Shown: positions 20,343-28,394 of the stretch, piece after piece
Position numbering within the stretch: the first letter of the stretch is position 1
Layout of the letters: each line of letters begins with the position of its first letter
NCBI RefSeq assembly: GCF_011045115.1
Contig: NZ_JAAKZG010000003.1
Location: 124,001 to 188,000, forward strand
Reading direction: 5' to 3'
DNA: 64,000 nt
DNA from: Mesorhizobium zhangyense
Lineage (GTDB): Bacteria; Pseudomonadota; Alphaproteobacteria; Rhizobiales; Rhizobiaceae
Translations under genes and position numbers: made by a program
Notes under the pieces: generated by a model
Told to the model about the DNA's origin: nothing
What the model saw: the letters and a program-made list of their open reading frames with translations, nothing else
Databases searched by the model: none

Positions 20343-21626
20343 ATGCGGGTCTTGATTCTAGGCGGCAGCGGCTTCATCGGTTCGGCAGTTGCGAAACTGC
20401 TGTCGGATCGCGGAAACTCCGTTACCGCTCTTGCCCGCGATGTCTCGCAGCCGAAACGTCGAATGCCGCAGATTGAGTGGATATCGGCCGACATCGCCAG
20501 GCTGCTCACTCCGGAAGCCTGGTTGCCGCTGCTGAAAGATATCGACGCAGTGGTGAACTGCGCCGGCGCCTTGCAGGACAGCGCACGCGACAATGTGGCA
20601 GCCGTTCAATACGATGCCATGCGGGCGCTCTACGAGGCTGCGGGCGGTTTGAACATCAAGCTCATAGTCCAGATTTCCGCACGGGCCTACGGCGCCGCTG
20701 CTGACCTTCCATTCCTGTCCACCAAACAAGCTGCCGATGACGCGCTGAAAGCCTCCGGCGTTCCCTTCGTCGTGTTGAAGCCGGCCGTGATTATCGGCAG
20801 AAACACCTATGGCGGCTCGGCACTGCTGAGGGCCTTGGCGGCATTTCCGCTTGCAACGCCGCTGGTTCACGCCGACGCTCAAATGCAGTTTGCATCGCTT
20901 GACGATGTGACTGCTGCCGTTGCGGATGCCGTGGAAGGCGAGATCGAGCCTTGCAGCGATCTCGACCTTGCCGCGCCGGAAACCCTTTCCCTCTCCGAGG
21001 CAGTTGCCATTCACCGCCAGTGGTTGGGATTGCCTCCGGCACCGTTCATCGCCGTACCCGCATTTGTCGCCCGGGCCGTCGCTTCGGTTGCCGATCTGCT
21101 TGGCGGGCTGGGCTGGCGATCACCCATGCGCTCCACCGCCCTCGATGTGGCTGCCGCCGGGGTGTCAGGGCATTTCGCCTCGCCTGACCGGCAGCTGAAA
21201 TCCCTTTCCGAAACCCTTGCGGATATGCCGGCAGGCGTTCAGGAACTTTGGTTCGCCCGGCTCTATCTTCTCAAGCCGGTCATTTTCGGCACGCTCAGCC
21301 TGTTCTGGATATTGTCTGGTGCGATCGCGCTGCTTCGCTTCGGCGCCTCGACGCAGCATCTGGTCGAAGCTGGCGCGTCGTCTGCTGTTGCCGCGTTTCT
21401 GACTTTCATCACTAGCGTCGCCGATATCGCGCTCGGACTCGGCGTCATTGCTCGCCGCCACTCTAGCGTAGCGCTCAAAGGCATGATCGCCCTGTCGCTG
21501 GCCTATCTCGCGGCAGCCACGTTCCTGACGCCGGGGTTATGGGTCGACCCGCTCGGGCCTCTGGTCAAAGTGCTGCCATCCATCGCATTGGCGCTCGTGG
21601 CGCTCGCGATACTGGACGAGCGCTGA
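20343..21626 (+). CDS. SDR-DoxX fusion: NAD(P)-binding protein with C-terminal DoxX-like membrane domain
   Basis: A 427-residue two-part protein. Residues 1-290 form an extended/atypical SDR: RVLILGGSGFIGSAVAKLL binds the dinucleotide, and the rest resembles complex I NDUFA9-like proteins. The last 130 residues hold four hydrophobic segments (for example FGTLSLFWILSGAIALL and SVALKGMIALSLAYLAAATFL) matching the DoxX-like domain. The function is unknown; related fusions are predicted membrane-tethered NADH- or quinone-linked proteins. The ATG at 20343 begins the Rossmann fold directly. The DUF2269 gene follows after 3 bases, so they form an operon of two membrane proteins. Confidence 0.82.
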   Translation: MRVLILGGSGFIGSAVAKLLSDRGNSVTALARDVSQPKRRMPQIEWISADIARLLTPEAWLPLLKDIDAVVNCAGALQDSARDNVAAVQYDAMRALYEAAGGLNIKLIVQISARAYGAAADLPFLSTKQAADDALKASGVPFVVLKPAVIIGRNTYGGSALLRALAAFPLATPLVHADAQMQFASLDDVTAAVADAVEGEIEPCSDLDLAAPETLSLSEAVAIHRQWLGLPPAPFIAVPAFVARAVASVADLLGGLGWRSPMRSTALDVAAAGVSGHFASPDRQLKSLSETLADMPAGVQELWFARLYLLKPVIFGTLSLFWILSGAIALLRFGASTQHLVEAGASSAVAAFLTFITSVADIALGLGVIARRHSSVALKGMIALSLAYLAAATFLTPGLWVDPLGPLVKVLPSIALALVALAILDER

Positions 21627-21629
21627 GCC

Positions 21630-22103
21630 ATGGAAGAGCTTGTGCGCCTCATCCATGTCCTCGGCGCCACTGTCCTGTTCGGCACCGGCGCCGGCATCGC
21701 CTTCTTTATGGTCATGGCCCACCGCACCCGCAACCCGGCAATCATCGCTCATGTCGGCGGGACGGTTGTGCTGGCCGATACGGTCTTCACCGCAACCGCT
21801 GTCATCCTCCAGCCCATCACTGGCGCGTGGCTGGCGCATGAGATCGGCTGGTCGCTCGGTGAAGGCTGGATCGCGCTTTCGCTTGTGTTCTATGTCGTCA
21901 CAGGGCTGTTCTGGTTGCCGGTCGTCTATATCCAGATACTGATGCGCAATCTGGCGCGGAAGGCAGCGTCCGACGGCACGGAGCTACCCGCACGCTATTT
22001 CCGCCTCTACCGGATCTGGTTCGCCTGCGGCTTTCCGGCGTTCTTCAGCGTTCTCGCCATCTTCTGGCTGATGCTGATCAAGCCGGCGATCGACTTGTTC
22101 TGA
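21630..22103 (+). CDS. DUF2269 family integral membrane protein
   Basis: A 157-residue protein with four hydrophobic helices. It starts EELVRLIHVLGATVLFGTG, where the His is typical of the family, and continues with TVVLADTVFTATAVILQPITG, a third helix near LSLVFYVVTGLFWLPVVYI, and a last helix near residues 135-153. DUF2269 proteins have no proven function. The 3-base gap after the SDR-DoxX gene means they are made together, and a joint redox role in the inner membrane is possible. It converges with the LysE gene, whose stop is 3 bases away. Confidence 0.82.
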   Translation: MEELVRLIHVLGATVLFGTGAGIAFFMVMAHRTRNPAIIAHVGGTVVLADTVFTATAVILQPITGAWLAHEIGWSLGEGWIALSLVFYVVTGLFWLPVVYIQILMRNLARKAASDGTELPARYFRLYRIWFACGFPAFFSVLAIFWLMLIKPAIDLF

Positions 22104-22106
22104 CCG

Positions 22107-22703
22107 CTATTTCAGCATCGGCCACAGTGTCGCGGCCAGCAAAACGCCCATGGCGATGTTGAACCATTTTAGCCGCACCGGATCGGACAGGAAGCCGCGC
22201 AGCGCCATGCCGAACCCGGCCCAGGACGAAACGCTCGGCAGATTGACCAGCGCGAAAGCGACCGAAATCAGCAGCACAGACAGGAACGGCGCTGCGGGAT
22301 TGGTGTAGACGGCCATGGCGGTGATCGCCATCACCCAGGCCTTGGGATTGACCCATTGAAACGCCGAGGCCTCAAAGAAGGTCATCGGCCGCGCCTTCGC
22401 CTCGCCGCTCTTGCCCATCGAGCGCGACATGGCGATCTTCCAGGCAAGGTAAAGCAGATAGGCACCGCCTGCGATCTTCAGCACGGTGTGCAGGGCCGGA
22501 AAGGCCGTCAACACAGCACCTAGCCCGAAACCGACGCCGAGCAGCAGGGAGAGAAAACCCATGCCGATGCCCAGCATATGCGGAATGGTGCGCACGAAGC
22601 CGAAATTCACGCCCGATGCCAGCAGCATGAAATTGTTCGGCCCCGGCGTGATCGAGGTTACGAAGGCATAGACGAGAAGGGCAAGAAAAGCTTCCGAGGA
22701 CAT
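22107..22703 (-). CDS. LysE/RhtB family amino acid exporter
   Basis: A 198-residue, six-helix transporter. The family motif SITPGPNNFMLLASG is at residues 17-31, and a second signature is FQWVNPKAWVMAITAMAVY near 115-133. LysE/RhtB proteins export amino acids such as lysine, threonine or homoserine, or their analogues; the substrate here is not predictable. It is a single gene on the minus strand, 105 bases downstream of ilvH. A link to branched-chain amino acid export is possible but unproven. A second family member is at 57.3 kb. Confidence 0.87.
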   Translation of the reverse strand: MSSEAFLALLVYAFVTSITPGPNNFMLLASGVNFGFVRTIPHMLGIGMGFLSLLLGVGFGLGAVLTAFPALHTVLKIAGGAYLLYLAWKIAMSRSMGKSGEAKARPMTFFEASAFQWVNPKAWVMAITAMAVYTNPAAPFLSVLLISVAFALVNLPSVSSWAGFGMALRGFLSDPVRLKWFNIAMGVLLAATLWPMLK

Positions 22704-22808
22704 CGTTCACCGAATATAAGTCAGCAACATTGACCTTCTTAACACGATCCATCTCATCGCATCCGGCCGATCTTTTGGCCCAGCCGAAGCCTTTTGAGGA
22801 TGGCTTGC

Positions 22809-23381
22809 TTACATCCCCTGCGGGCCGCGGTTCATCGCCGCCACGCCGGTGCGGCAGACTTCCACCAGTCCGAGCGGCTTCATGATGGCGATGAACTGCT
22901 CGATCTTCGACACCTTGCCGGTGATCTCGAAGATGAAATGTTCGGTGTTGGCGTCGATCACATTGGCGCGGAAGGCTTCGGCCAGGCGCAATGCCTCGAC
23001 GCGGTGGTCGCCCGTTCCCGCGACCTTGACCAGTGCGAGTTCACGCTCCATCGGCCGGTCCTGCCCCAGCTCGCCGGCCAGCACGGTAAGATCGACCACA
23101 CGATGCACCGGCACGATACGCTCCAGCTGATGCTTGATCTGTTCGAGCACATGCGGCGTGCCGCGCGTCACGATGGTGATGCGCGACAGGTGCTTTTCAT
23201 GCTCGGTCTCGGAGACCGTAAGGCTCTCGATATTGTAGCCGCGGCCCGAGAACAGGCCGATGACCCGGGCAAGAACGCCCGGTTCATTGTCGACCAGCAC
23301 CGACAGCGTGTGGTTTTCCGGGCGCTCGGTCTCCTTGGCGATGAAATAGGCGGAGCCGGTCGGTTGTAGCTGTGCGTTCAT
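22809..23381 (-). CDS. ilvH: acetolactate synthase small (regulatory) subunit
   Basis: A 190-residue regulatory subunit. The N-terminal ACT domain reads NHTLSVLVDNEPGVLARVIG followed by FSGRGYNIESLTVS, where valine binds between subunits. The C-terminal half contains VVDLTVLAGELGQDRPMERE and ALVKVAGTG. It confers valine feedback control on the catalytic subunit IlvB, whose stop is 72 bases upstream on the same strand. Both belong to the transcript that starts at the leader peptide near 25.4 kb. Confidence 0.96.
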   Translation of the reverse strand: MNAQLQPTGSAYFIAKETERPENHTLSVLVDNEPGVLARVIGLFSGRGYNIESLTVSETEHEKHLSRITIVTRGTPHVLEQIKHQLERIVPVHRVVDLTVLAGELGQDRPMERELALVKVAGTGDHRVEALRLAEAFRANVIDANTEHFIFEITGKVSKIEQFIAIMKPLGLVEVCRTGVAAMNRGPQGM

Positions 23382-23453
23382 GATTGAATCTCGTTCTCAA
23401 AATTCTTGGCTATTGCTTTGTTTACGCACGGCCTTTGCCGGGCGACGCCCAGA

Positions 23454-25241
23454 TCACACCAATTCCCGGCCCTTCGCGTCGATGGCATTGGCGACTGCCT
23501 CGTCCGTTGCCTCGTCCGGCAGGAGCATTTCGTTATGCGCCTTGCCCGACGGGATCATCGGGAAGCAGTTGGCAAGTGCGGCGACACGGCAATCGAAGAT
23601 CACCGGCTTCTTCACCGAGATCATCTCCTTGATCGCGTCGTCGAGATCGCCCGGCTTTTCACAGCGAATGCCGTGGCCGCCATAGGCCTCCGCCAGCTTG
23701 ACGAAGTCCGGCATCGCCTCGGTGTAGGAATGCGACAGGCGGTTGCCGTGCAGCAGCTGCTGCCACTGCCTTACCATGCCCATATACTGGTTATTCAGGA
23801 TGAAGATCTTGATCGGCGCCTCATACTGAACCGCCGTGCTCATCTCCTGCATCGTCATCTGCACGGAAGCGTCGCCGGCAATGTCGATGACCAGCGAATC
23901 CCGATGCGCGATCTGCACGCCGAGCGCTGCCGGCAGGCCGTAGCCCATCGTGCCGAGGCCACCGGAGGTCATCCAGTGGTTCGGCTTGTCGAAATGGAAA
24001 TGCTGCGCCGCCCACATCTGGTGCTGGCCGACCTCGGTGGTGATGTAGGTGTCGAGATGCTTGGTCAGCTCATACAGGCGCTGGATCGCATGTTGCGGCA
24101 TGATGACGTCGTTGTTCGGCTTGAAGGCCAGGGAATCGCGCGCGCGCCATTTGGCGATCTGCTCCCACCATGGATAGAGCGCCTTCTTGTCGGTCTTGGC
24201 GGTCGCCCGCCACAACCGGACCATATCCTCCAGCACACGGCCGACATCGCCGATGATCGGCACATCGGCGCGCACATTCTTGTTGATCGACGACGGGTCG
24301 ATGTCGATGTGGATCTTCTTCGAGTTTGGCGAGAACGCATTCAGCCGCCCGGTGATGCGGTCGTCGAAGCGCGCGCCGATGCAGATCATGACGTCGCAAT
24401 CATGCATCGCCATGTTGGATTCGTAGCTGCCGTGCATGCCGAGCATGCCCAGCCAGTTCTTGCCCGAGGCCGGATAGGCGCCGAGGCCCATCAGCGTCGA
24501 GGTGATCGGGAAGCCGGTCAGGTCGACCAACTCGCGCAGCAAATGGCTCGCCTCGGGGCCTGAATTGATGACGCCGCCGCCGGAATAGATGATCGGCTTC
24601 TTGGCCTCCGCCATCAGCGCGACGGCAGCCTTGATCTTCTCGAGATCGCCCTGAACCTTGGGCTGGTAGCTGGTGCGCGGCGCGGTCTGCGGCGGCGTGT
24701 AGATGCCCTTGGCGAACTGGACGTCTTTCGGCACGTCGACGACGACCGGGCCGGGCCGGCCGGTGGTCGCGACGTGAAAAGCCTCGTGCAGAATGCGAGC
24801 CAGATCGTTGACGTCCTTCACCAGCCAGTTGTGCTTGGTGCAGGGCCGCGTGATGCCGACTGTGTCGCATTCCTGGAAGGCGTCGGTGCCGATCAGCATT
24901 GTCGGCGCCTGGCCGGTGATACACACCAGCGGGATCGAATCCGACAGCGCGTCCTGCAGCGGCGTCACCATGTTGGTCGCACCGGGACCGGAGGTGACGA
25001 GGACCACGCCGGCCTTGCCAGTGGAACGGGCATAGCCCTCCGCCGCGTGGCCTGCGCCCTGCTCGTGGCGGACCAGAATGTGCTCGACATCGTCCTGCTG
25101 GAACAGCTCGTCGTAAATCGGAAGAACCGCACCGCCGGGATAGCCGAAGAGATGCTTGACGCCATTGTCCTTCAGCGCCTGTACCACCATTTCGGCGCCG
25201 CTCATTTCACGCCGTCCGGTCTCGTTCTGTCCGTTGCTCAT
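23454..25241 (-). CDS. ilvB: acetolactate synthase large (catalytic) subunit
   Basis: A 595-residue thiamine-diphosphate enzyme. The catalytic Glu lies in VRHEQGAGHAAEGYARSTGK near residue 70. FYPGG-type residues read FGYPGGAVLP, and the ThDP/Mg motif is IAGDASVQMTMQEMSTA continuing to FILNNQYMGMVRQWQ. The FAD-binding middle domain is present, as expected for an anabolic acetohydroxyacid synthase and not the FAD-free catabolic enzyme. It makes 2-acetolactate from pyruvate, or 2-aceto-2-hydroxybutyrate with 2-oxobutyrate. The ATG at 25241 (MSNGQNETG) is preferred; a TTG upstream would start inside the attenuator's terminator region. Expression is probably controlled by the leader and terminator just upstream. 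Confidence 0.96.
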   Translation of the reverse strand: MSNGQNETGRREMSGAEMVVQALKDNGVKHLFGYPGGAVLPIYDELFQQDDVEHILVRHEQGAGHAAEGYARSTGKAGVVLVTSGPGATNMVTPLQDALSDSIPLVCITGQAPTMLIGTDAFQECDTVGITRPCTKHNWLVKDVNDLARILHEAFHVATTGRPGPVVVDVPKDVQFAKGIYTPPQTAPRTSYQPKVQGDLEKIKAAVALMAEAKKPIIYSGGGVINSGPEASHLLRELVDLTGFPITSTLMGLGAYPASGKNWLGMLGMHGSYESNMAMHDCDVMICIGARFDDRITGRLNAFSPNSKKIHIDIDPSSINKNVRADVPIIGDVGRVLEDMVRLWRATAKTDKKALYPWWEQIAKWRARDSLAFKPNNDVIMPQHAIQRLYELTKHLDTYITTEVGQHQMWAAQHFHFDKPNHWMTSGGLGTMGYGLPAALGVQIAHRDSLVIDIAGDASVQMTMQEMSTAVQYEAPIKIFILNNQYMGMVRQWQQLLHGNRLSHSYTEAMPDFVKLAEAYGGHGIRCEKPGDLDDAIKEMISVKKPVIFDCRVAALANCFPMIPSGKAHNEMLLPDEATDEAVANAIDAKGRELV

Positions 25242-25302
25242 CGGTCTGGTTCCGTCTCTTCCGCTTTTTGCGTTTGCTGGTCGTATCGGTATTTTTGGCA
25301 AT

Positions 25303-25324
25303 AAAAAAGGCCCCCGAGGGAGCC
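25303..25324 (-). terminator. attenuator terminator upstream of ilvB
   Basis: On the minus strand GGCTCC pairs with GGGGCC across CTCG (one G-T pair), followed at once by TTTTTT and ATT. It lies between the leader peptide stop and the ilvB start. A C-run at 25339-25344 can pair with the G-run of the terminator's 3' arm (25311-25315), giving an alternative, non-terminating fold. Confidence 0.8.
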
Positions 25325-25358
25325 TGTGTCTTGCGCATGGGGGGATTTCGCCCGGCGG

Positions 25359-25412
25359 TTACACCGCCTTGCCCACGCGCCTTCCTACTACGAGAATGAG
25401 TGCTGTCTTCAT
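25359..25412 (-). CDS. ilvL: ilv leader peptide (17 residues)
   Basis: The peptide reads MKTALILVVGRRVGKAV and ends in TAA. Five consecutive codons are CTC ATT CTC GTA GTA (Leu-Ile-Leu-Val-Val), the three branched-chain amino acids, immediately ahead of the operon that makes them. A ribosome stalled there for lack of charged tRNA would cover GCGCGTGGG (25372-25380), which otherwise pairs over nine positions with CCCATGCGC (25333-25341). That would free the C-run at 25339-25344 to block the terminator. No Shine-Dalgarno sequence is seen, and the promoter lies 8 bases upstream, so the mRNA may begin at or next to the AUG. Attenuation of ilv operons by leader peptides is established in other proteobacteria. 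Confidence 0.85.
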   Translation of the reverse strand: MKTALILVVGRRVGKAV

Positions 25413-25420
25413 GGTCGCGA

Positions 25421-25449
25421 ACCATAGTTGCGCTCCGAAAGCGCGTCAA
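25421..25449 (-). promoter_or_regulatory. sigma-70-like promoter of the ilv leader and ilvBH
   Basis: TTGACG (25444-25449) and TATGGT (25421-25426) are separated by 17 bases on the minus strand. The last base of the -10 element is 8 bases from the leader ATG, which puts the expected start site at or beside that ATG. Confidence 0.65.
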
Positions 25450-25495
25450 CGGGAAAAATACGCAGCGTAAGGAGAATTCGGCAGCGCCAATCTGG

Positions 25496-26596
25496 TCAGC
25501 CGAGCCGGCTGATCAGGACGGCAAGTTCCGCCTGCCGGCGCGTGCCCGTCTTGTCGAAGATGAGTTTCAGCCGCGTGCGGGCGGTCTCGAACGAGACGCC
25601 CTCCCCGGTAGCAGCCGCGCGCAGCATTTCTCCCCGCCCGATCCGCACGGCAAGACGCACTTCCGCGGCCGTCAGCCCGAAAGCGTCGCGCAGGCTCTCA
25701 TGCACCGCCGTCGACCGGGGCCTTTCGAGATCGTCGACTGTCATGATCATGCGTGCCAGGCCAAAGAAGTCGCGTGCAGCCCCCGCGATAGGCAAACAGC
25801 GCACGACGAGCGGCCGGCCTGTCGCCCGCCGCAGGAACACGCTGTTCGAAGGCTCGCTTGCAAGCGACGGCCTGTCTGCGGCCCGCGCGATCAGCTCCTG
25901 CAAACGAACATCATCGCCGGCCTCGACCGCATGAACATGGCTGTTTCGAACCGTCAGGCGATCGTTCAGCAATGTCTCGAAAGCCGCTGTGGAGTGGAGA
26001 ATGCGGCCGGCGGGCGAAAGGAGCGCCAATGCCTCGCCGCGCGCACCCAGCGCATCGAGCATATTGGCCGCCTGCTCCAGCTTGGCACGAAGCGCGAATG
26101 AGCAAGCCGCCGCAACGTTGTCGACAAAATGGTTCATGGTCTTCAGTTCGTCGTCTTCGAACGATCCCGCGCGCAATCCGCGCTGGACCGTCAGCACGAA
26201 GTGAGAACCGGCATGAGAGGCGACGACCGTGCCGGCTTCCGACGTGATGTCGTATCGGGGCGCGAATTCCTGTTCGAACGGCAGACGCGCCCGCTCCTCC
26301 GCCGTAAACATCTGCCGCTCGGTGACCAGACCGCGAAAGCCGGCTTGCGTGATCGCCAACCCCCGCATCATGCGCGGGTTGTTCTCGTGCCAGCCGCCAT
26401 CGACATAGTCGCGCAACAGGCCTTCGCTGCCGCGGCTCGCGATCGCGTTGTAGCCGTCCTTGCCGACCAGTTGGCCGAGCGCCAGCGAGGCGTTGCAGGC
26501 CGCTGAAATCATCTGCATCGCGTCGGGCCATGTCTCCGGCATCAGAGCGGCCTCATAGACCGCCTTCAATGCCTTATCCGCAACGTCCTGCCTCAT
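25496..26596 (-). CDS. LuxR-type helix-turn-helix regulator (large, with PAS-like N-terminal region)
   Basis: A 366-residue transcription factor. The C-terminal 60 residues form a LuxR/GerE-type helix-turn-helix, FGLTAAEVRLAVRIGRGE then GEGVSFETARTRLKLIFDKTGTRRQAELAVLISRLG. The long N-terminal region has no autoinducer-binding domain signature. It includes a conserved ENNPRMMRG segment and a PAS-like part near residues 190-280 (GRILHSTAAFETLL). It shares this whole architecture with the regulator at 61.6 kb. It precedes the ilv promoter on the same strand, but a terminator and new promoter separate the units. Target genes and signal are unknown. Confidence 0.82.
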   Translation of the reverse strand: MRQDVADKALKAVYEAALMPETWPDAMQMISAACNASLALGQLVGKDGYNAIASRGSEGLLRDYVDGGWHENNPRMMRGLAITQAGFRGLVTERQMFTAEERARLPFEQEFAPRYDITSEAGTVVASHAGSHFVLTVQRGLRAGSFEDDELKTMNHFVDNVAAACSFALRAKLEQAANMLDALGARGEALALLSPAGRILHSTAAFETLLNDRLTVRNSHVHAVEAGDDVRLQELIARAADRPSLASEPSNSVFLRRATGRPLVVRCLPIAGAARDFFGLARMIMTVDDLERPRSTAVHESLRDAFGLTAAEVRLAVRIGRGEMLRAAATGEGVSFETARTRLKLIFDKTGTRRQAELAVLISRLG

Positions 26597-26834
26597 CGGC
26601 GTCCACGGCAGGTCGAAGGCGTTGCCACATGCGGGGCAAACCCGGGATCATTCACCGGAAATGATACTCTCAAGACATTTCCCATGTTCTTGGGCGCAAA
26701 TGCACCCAACCCAACTCCGTCATAAAGCTATCATTTTCAGCCAATGCCGTCGACAGGAACGTGAAAATCGAGCCAGCCTGCGGCCAGACGGAACCGGCCC
26801 CGTCAAACGGCGGGTCCGGACATATTTTCGTCGA

Positions 26835-28160
26835 TCAACCGGGACGCTTGCAGCGCGGATCGTGCGGATCGCACTTGGCGACGCGCCTTGCCTGCGCCGG
26901 CGCCATTCCATGCCCGGCCATGGCCTGCGCCTGCGCGTGAACCATCGGCCGCTCATGCATCGCCATTGTTTGCTGATGCTTCGCCGCCTGGCGTGCCTGC
27001 TGTTGCGCCGATGCAACCTTGCGCTGCTGCTGCAAGGCGGCGCGGCGCTGCATAAGCAACTGTTGCGGGGTGACGCCGGCGGTGGTGACGTGTCTATTCA
27101 CGGCAGCTGGTTTCAACGCCGCCGCGTTCACCACTTTGACCGGATGCTGCGGGGTTTTCAGTACCGAAGGCCCAGCCGGAACGCCGGCAACCGCCGCAGG
27201 CTTCGTCGTTACCGTTGGAAGCTTCTTCCCGTTTTGAGCAGAAACCGTCGCGCCAACGGGCTTCTTCGGGCCTGCCGAGGAGTTGGCGGGCTGTTGCGCG
27301 GCAGTCGACGAGGCTGGCACCGAAGCGCTGTTCGATTTCGCCAAAACGGGAGGCTGCGCGCCAGGGTTCAACTTGGCCGCCGACGTCTTGATCACCGCAC
27401 CCTTTGAGGGATCGAGATGGGCGGCAGCGATCGAACCGCTGGACGGCGGCACCACTTTCGCCGCCCTCACCGATTTGACGACGTTGCCCGGCAATCGGCT
27501 AAGCGGCGGCCCGGCATTGACCGGCACGACGGCATTGCCGACGCGAACCGTGCCGGCGCGGCGGTAGTTGTTCACCGTGATGTTTTCGTTGATGATCGTG
27601 GTGTTGCGGACGAACGCAACGTTGTCGCTGACTGGCCGAAGCACAGGCAGGATCGCAACCGCACCGATCGCCGCTACCGGCACGAACGACCACCAGTCAT
27701 CCTCGACCACGACCGTGGGCGGCGGTGCCGGCACCCAGCCGACATCCTCATCGCTCTCGCGCCAGACAACCCAGGCCGGCGCCCAGTCATTGCCGGAGAC
27801 CCATACCCAGCCCAAATCCCGATCGAACGCCCAGCGCCCGTAGTGGAAGACGACCCAACCGAAAGGCTCGTCGGACTGCCAGTACCAGCCATCATCTGTC
27901 CAGACCCAGTGGCCGACCGTATAAGGCCGCCACCCGGACTGCACGGTTGGAACCCATACCTGCCCGAAACGCGACGACGTTCGCCACTCACCGTAGCGGG
28001 AAAGCCTTTCATGCGTTGAAACCGAGAATGCCGCAGCCTGCACTGCCTGGTTGCCAGGCGAGGCCAGCGGAGCGGCCGACATTCCACTCAGCGCCACGAT
28101 CAGCGCCAAGGCGGTCAAACCGCCTTTCCTACCGAAAATTTTAGACAAAGACGCACGCAT
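26835..28160 (-). CDS. secreted Trp/Tyr-repeat protein (DUF6600-like)
   Basis: A 441-residue exported protein starting with a signal peptide (about residues 1-45). Residues 50-140 carry aromatic repeats: WRTSSRFGQVWVPTVQSG, WRPYTVGHWVWTDDGWYW, EPFGWVVFHYGRWAFD and LGWVWVSGNDWAPAWV. These resemble DUF6600-type tandem motifs. A hydrophobic strand follows near 170, then about 230 residues of low-complexity Ala/Pro/Lys/Gln sequence, ending in a His/Met/Gln-rich tail (QQQARQAAKHQQTMAMHERP) and CDPHDPRCKRPG with two Cys. No enzyme motif is visible. It is likely periplasmic or cell-surface; the basic Gln/Ala tail could bind polyanions. GGAGGG precedes the ATG. Confidence 0.7.
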   Translation of the reverse strand: MRASLSKIFGRKGGLTALALIVALSGMSAAPLASPGNQAVQAAAFSVSTHERLSRYGEWRTSSRFGQVWVPTVQSGWRPYTVGHWVWTDDGWYWQSDEPFGWVVFHYGRWAFDRDLGWVWVSGNDWAPAWVVWRESDEDVGWVPAPPPTVVVEDDWWSFVPVAAIGAVAILPVLRPVSDNVAFVRNTTIINENITVNNYRRAGTVRVGNAVVPVNAGPPLSRLPGNVVKSVRAAKVVPPSSGSIAAAHLDPSKGAVIKTSAAKLNPGAQPPVLAKSNSASVPASSTAAQQPANSSAGPKKPVGATVSAQNGKKLPTVTTKPAAVAGVPAGPSVLKTPQHPVKVVNAAALKPAAVNRHVTTAGVTPQQLLMQRRAALQQQRKVASAQQQARQAAKHQQTMAMHERPMVHAQAQAMAGHGMAPAQARRVAKCDPHDPRCKRPG

Positions 28161-28394
28161 GGCGCCCTCCAGGATTGCTGCCGCAAAGCCTCTTTTTAAA
28201 GGCGATGGGGCAAAGATTTCGCCCGTCGATGCTCATCCCGGCCTGCGACCGATTTGCGGCTTCTGAAATCACGATTGCGCGAGTTTGATTAACGTCCATT
28301 AACCTATGCTCAACCATGCCCCGACACCCGGCCTTAACCCAATGTGGATAGACTTTTCGCAAATAGAACACTTCCGAGAGGCGCAGCCATTTCC

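Noticed and set aside
23406..24563. 385-codon plus-strand frame opposite ilvB
   Set aside because: Antisense shadow of ilvB with no recognisable domain.
25207..25449. 80-codon minus-strand frame over the ilv leader
   Set aside because: It uses another frame of the attenuator. The leader in the LILVV frame fits the operon; this one is Arg/Lys/Thr-rich with no pattern.
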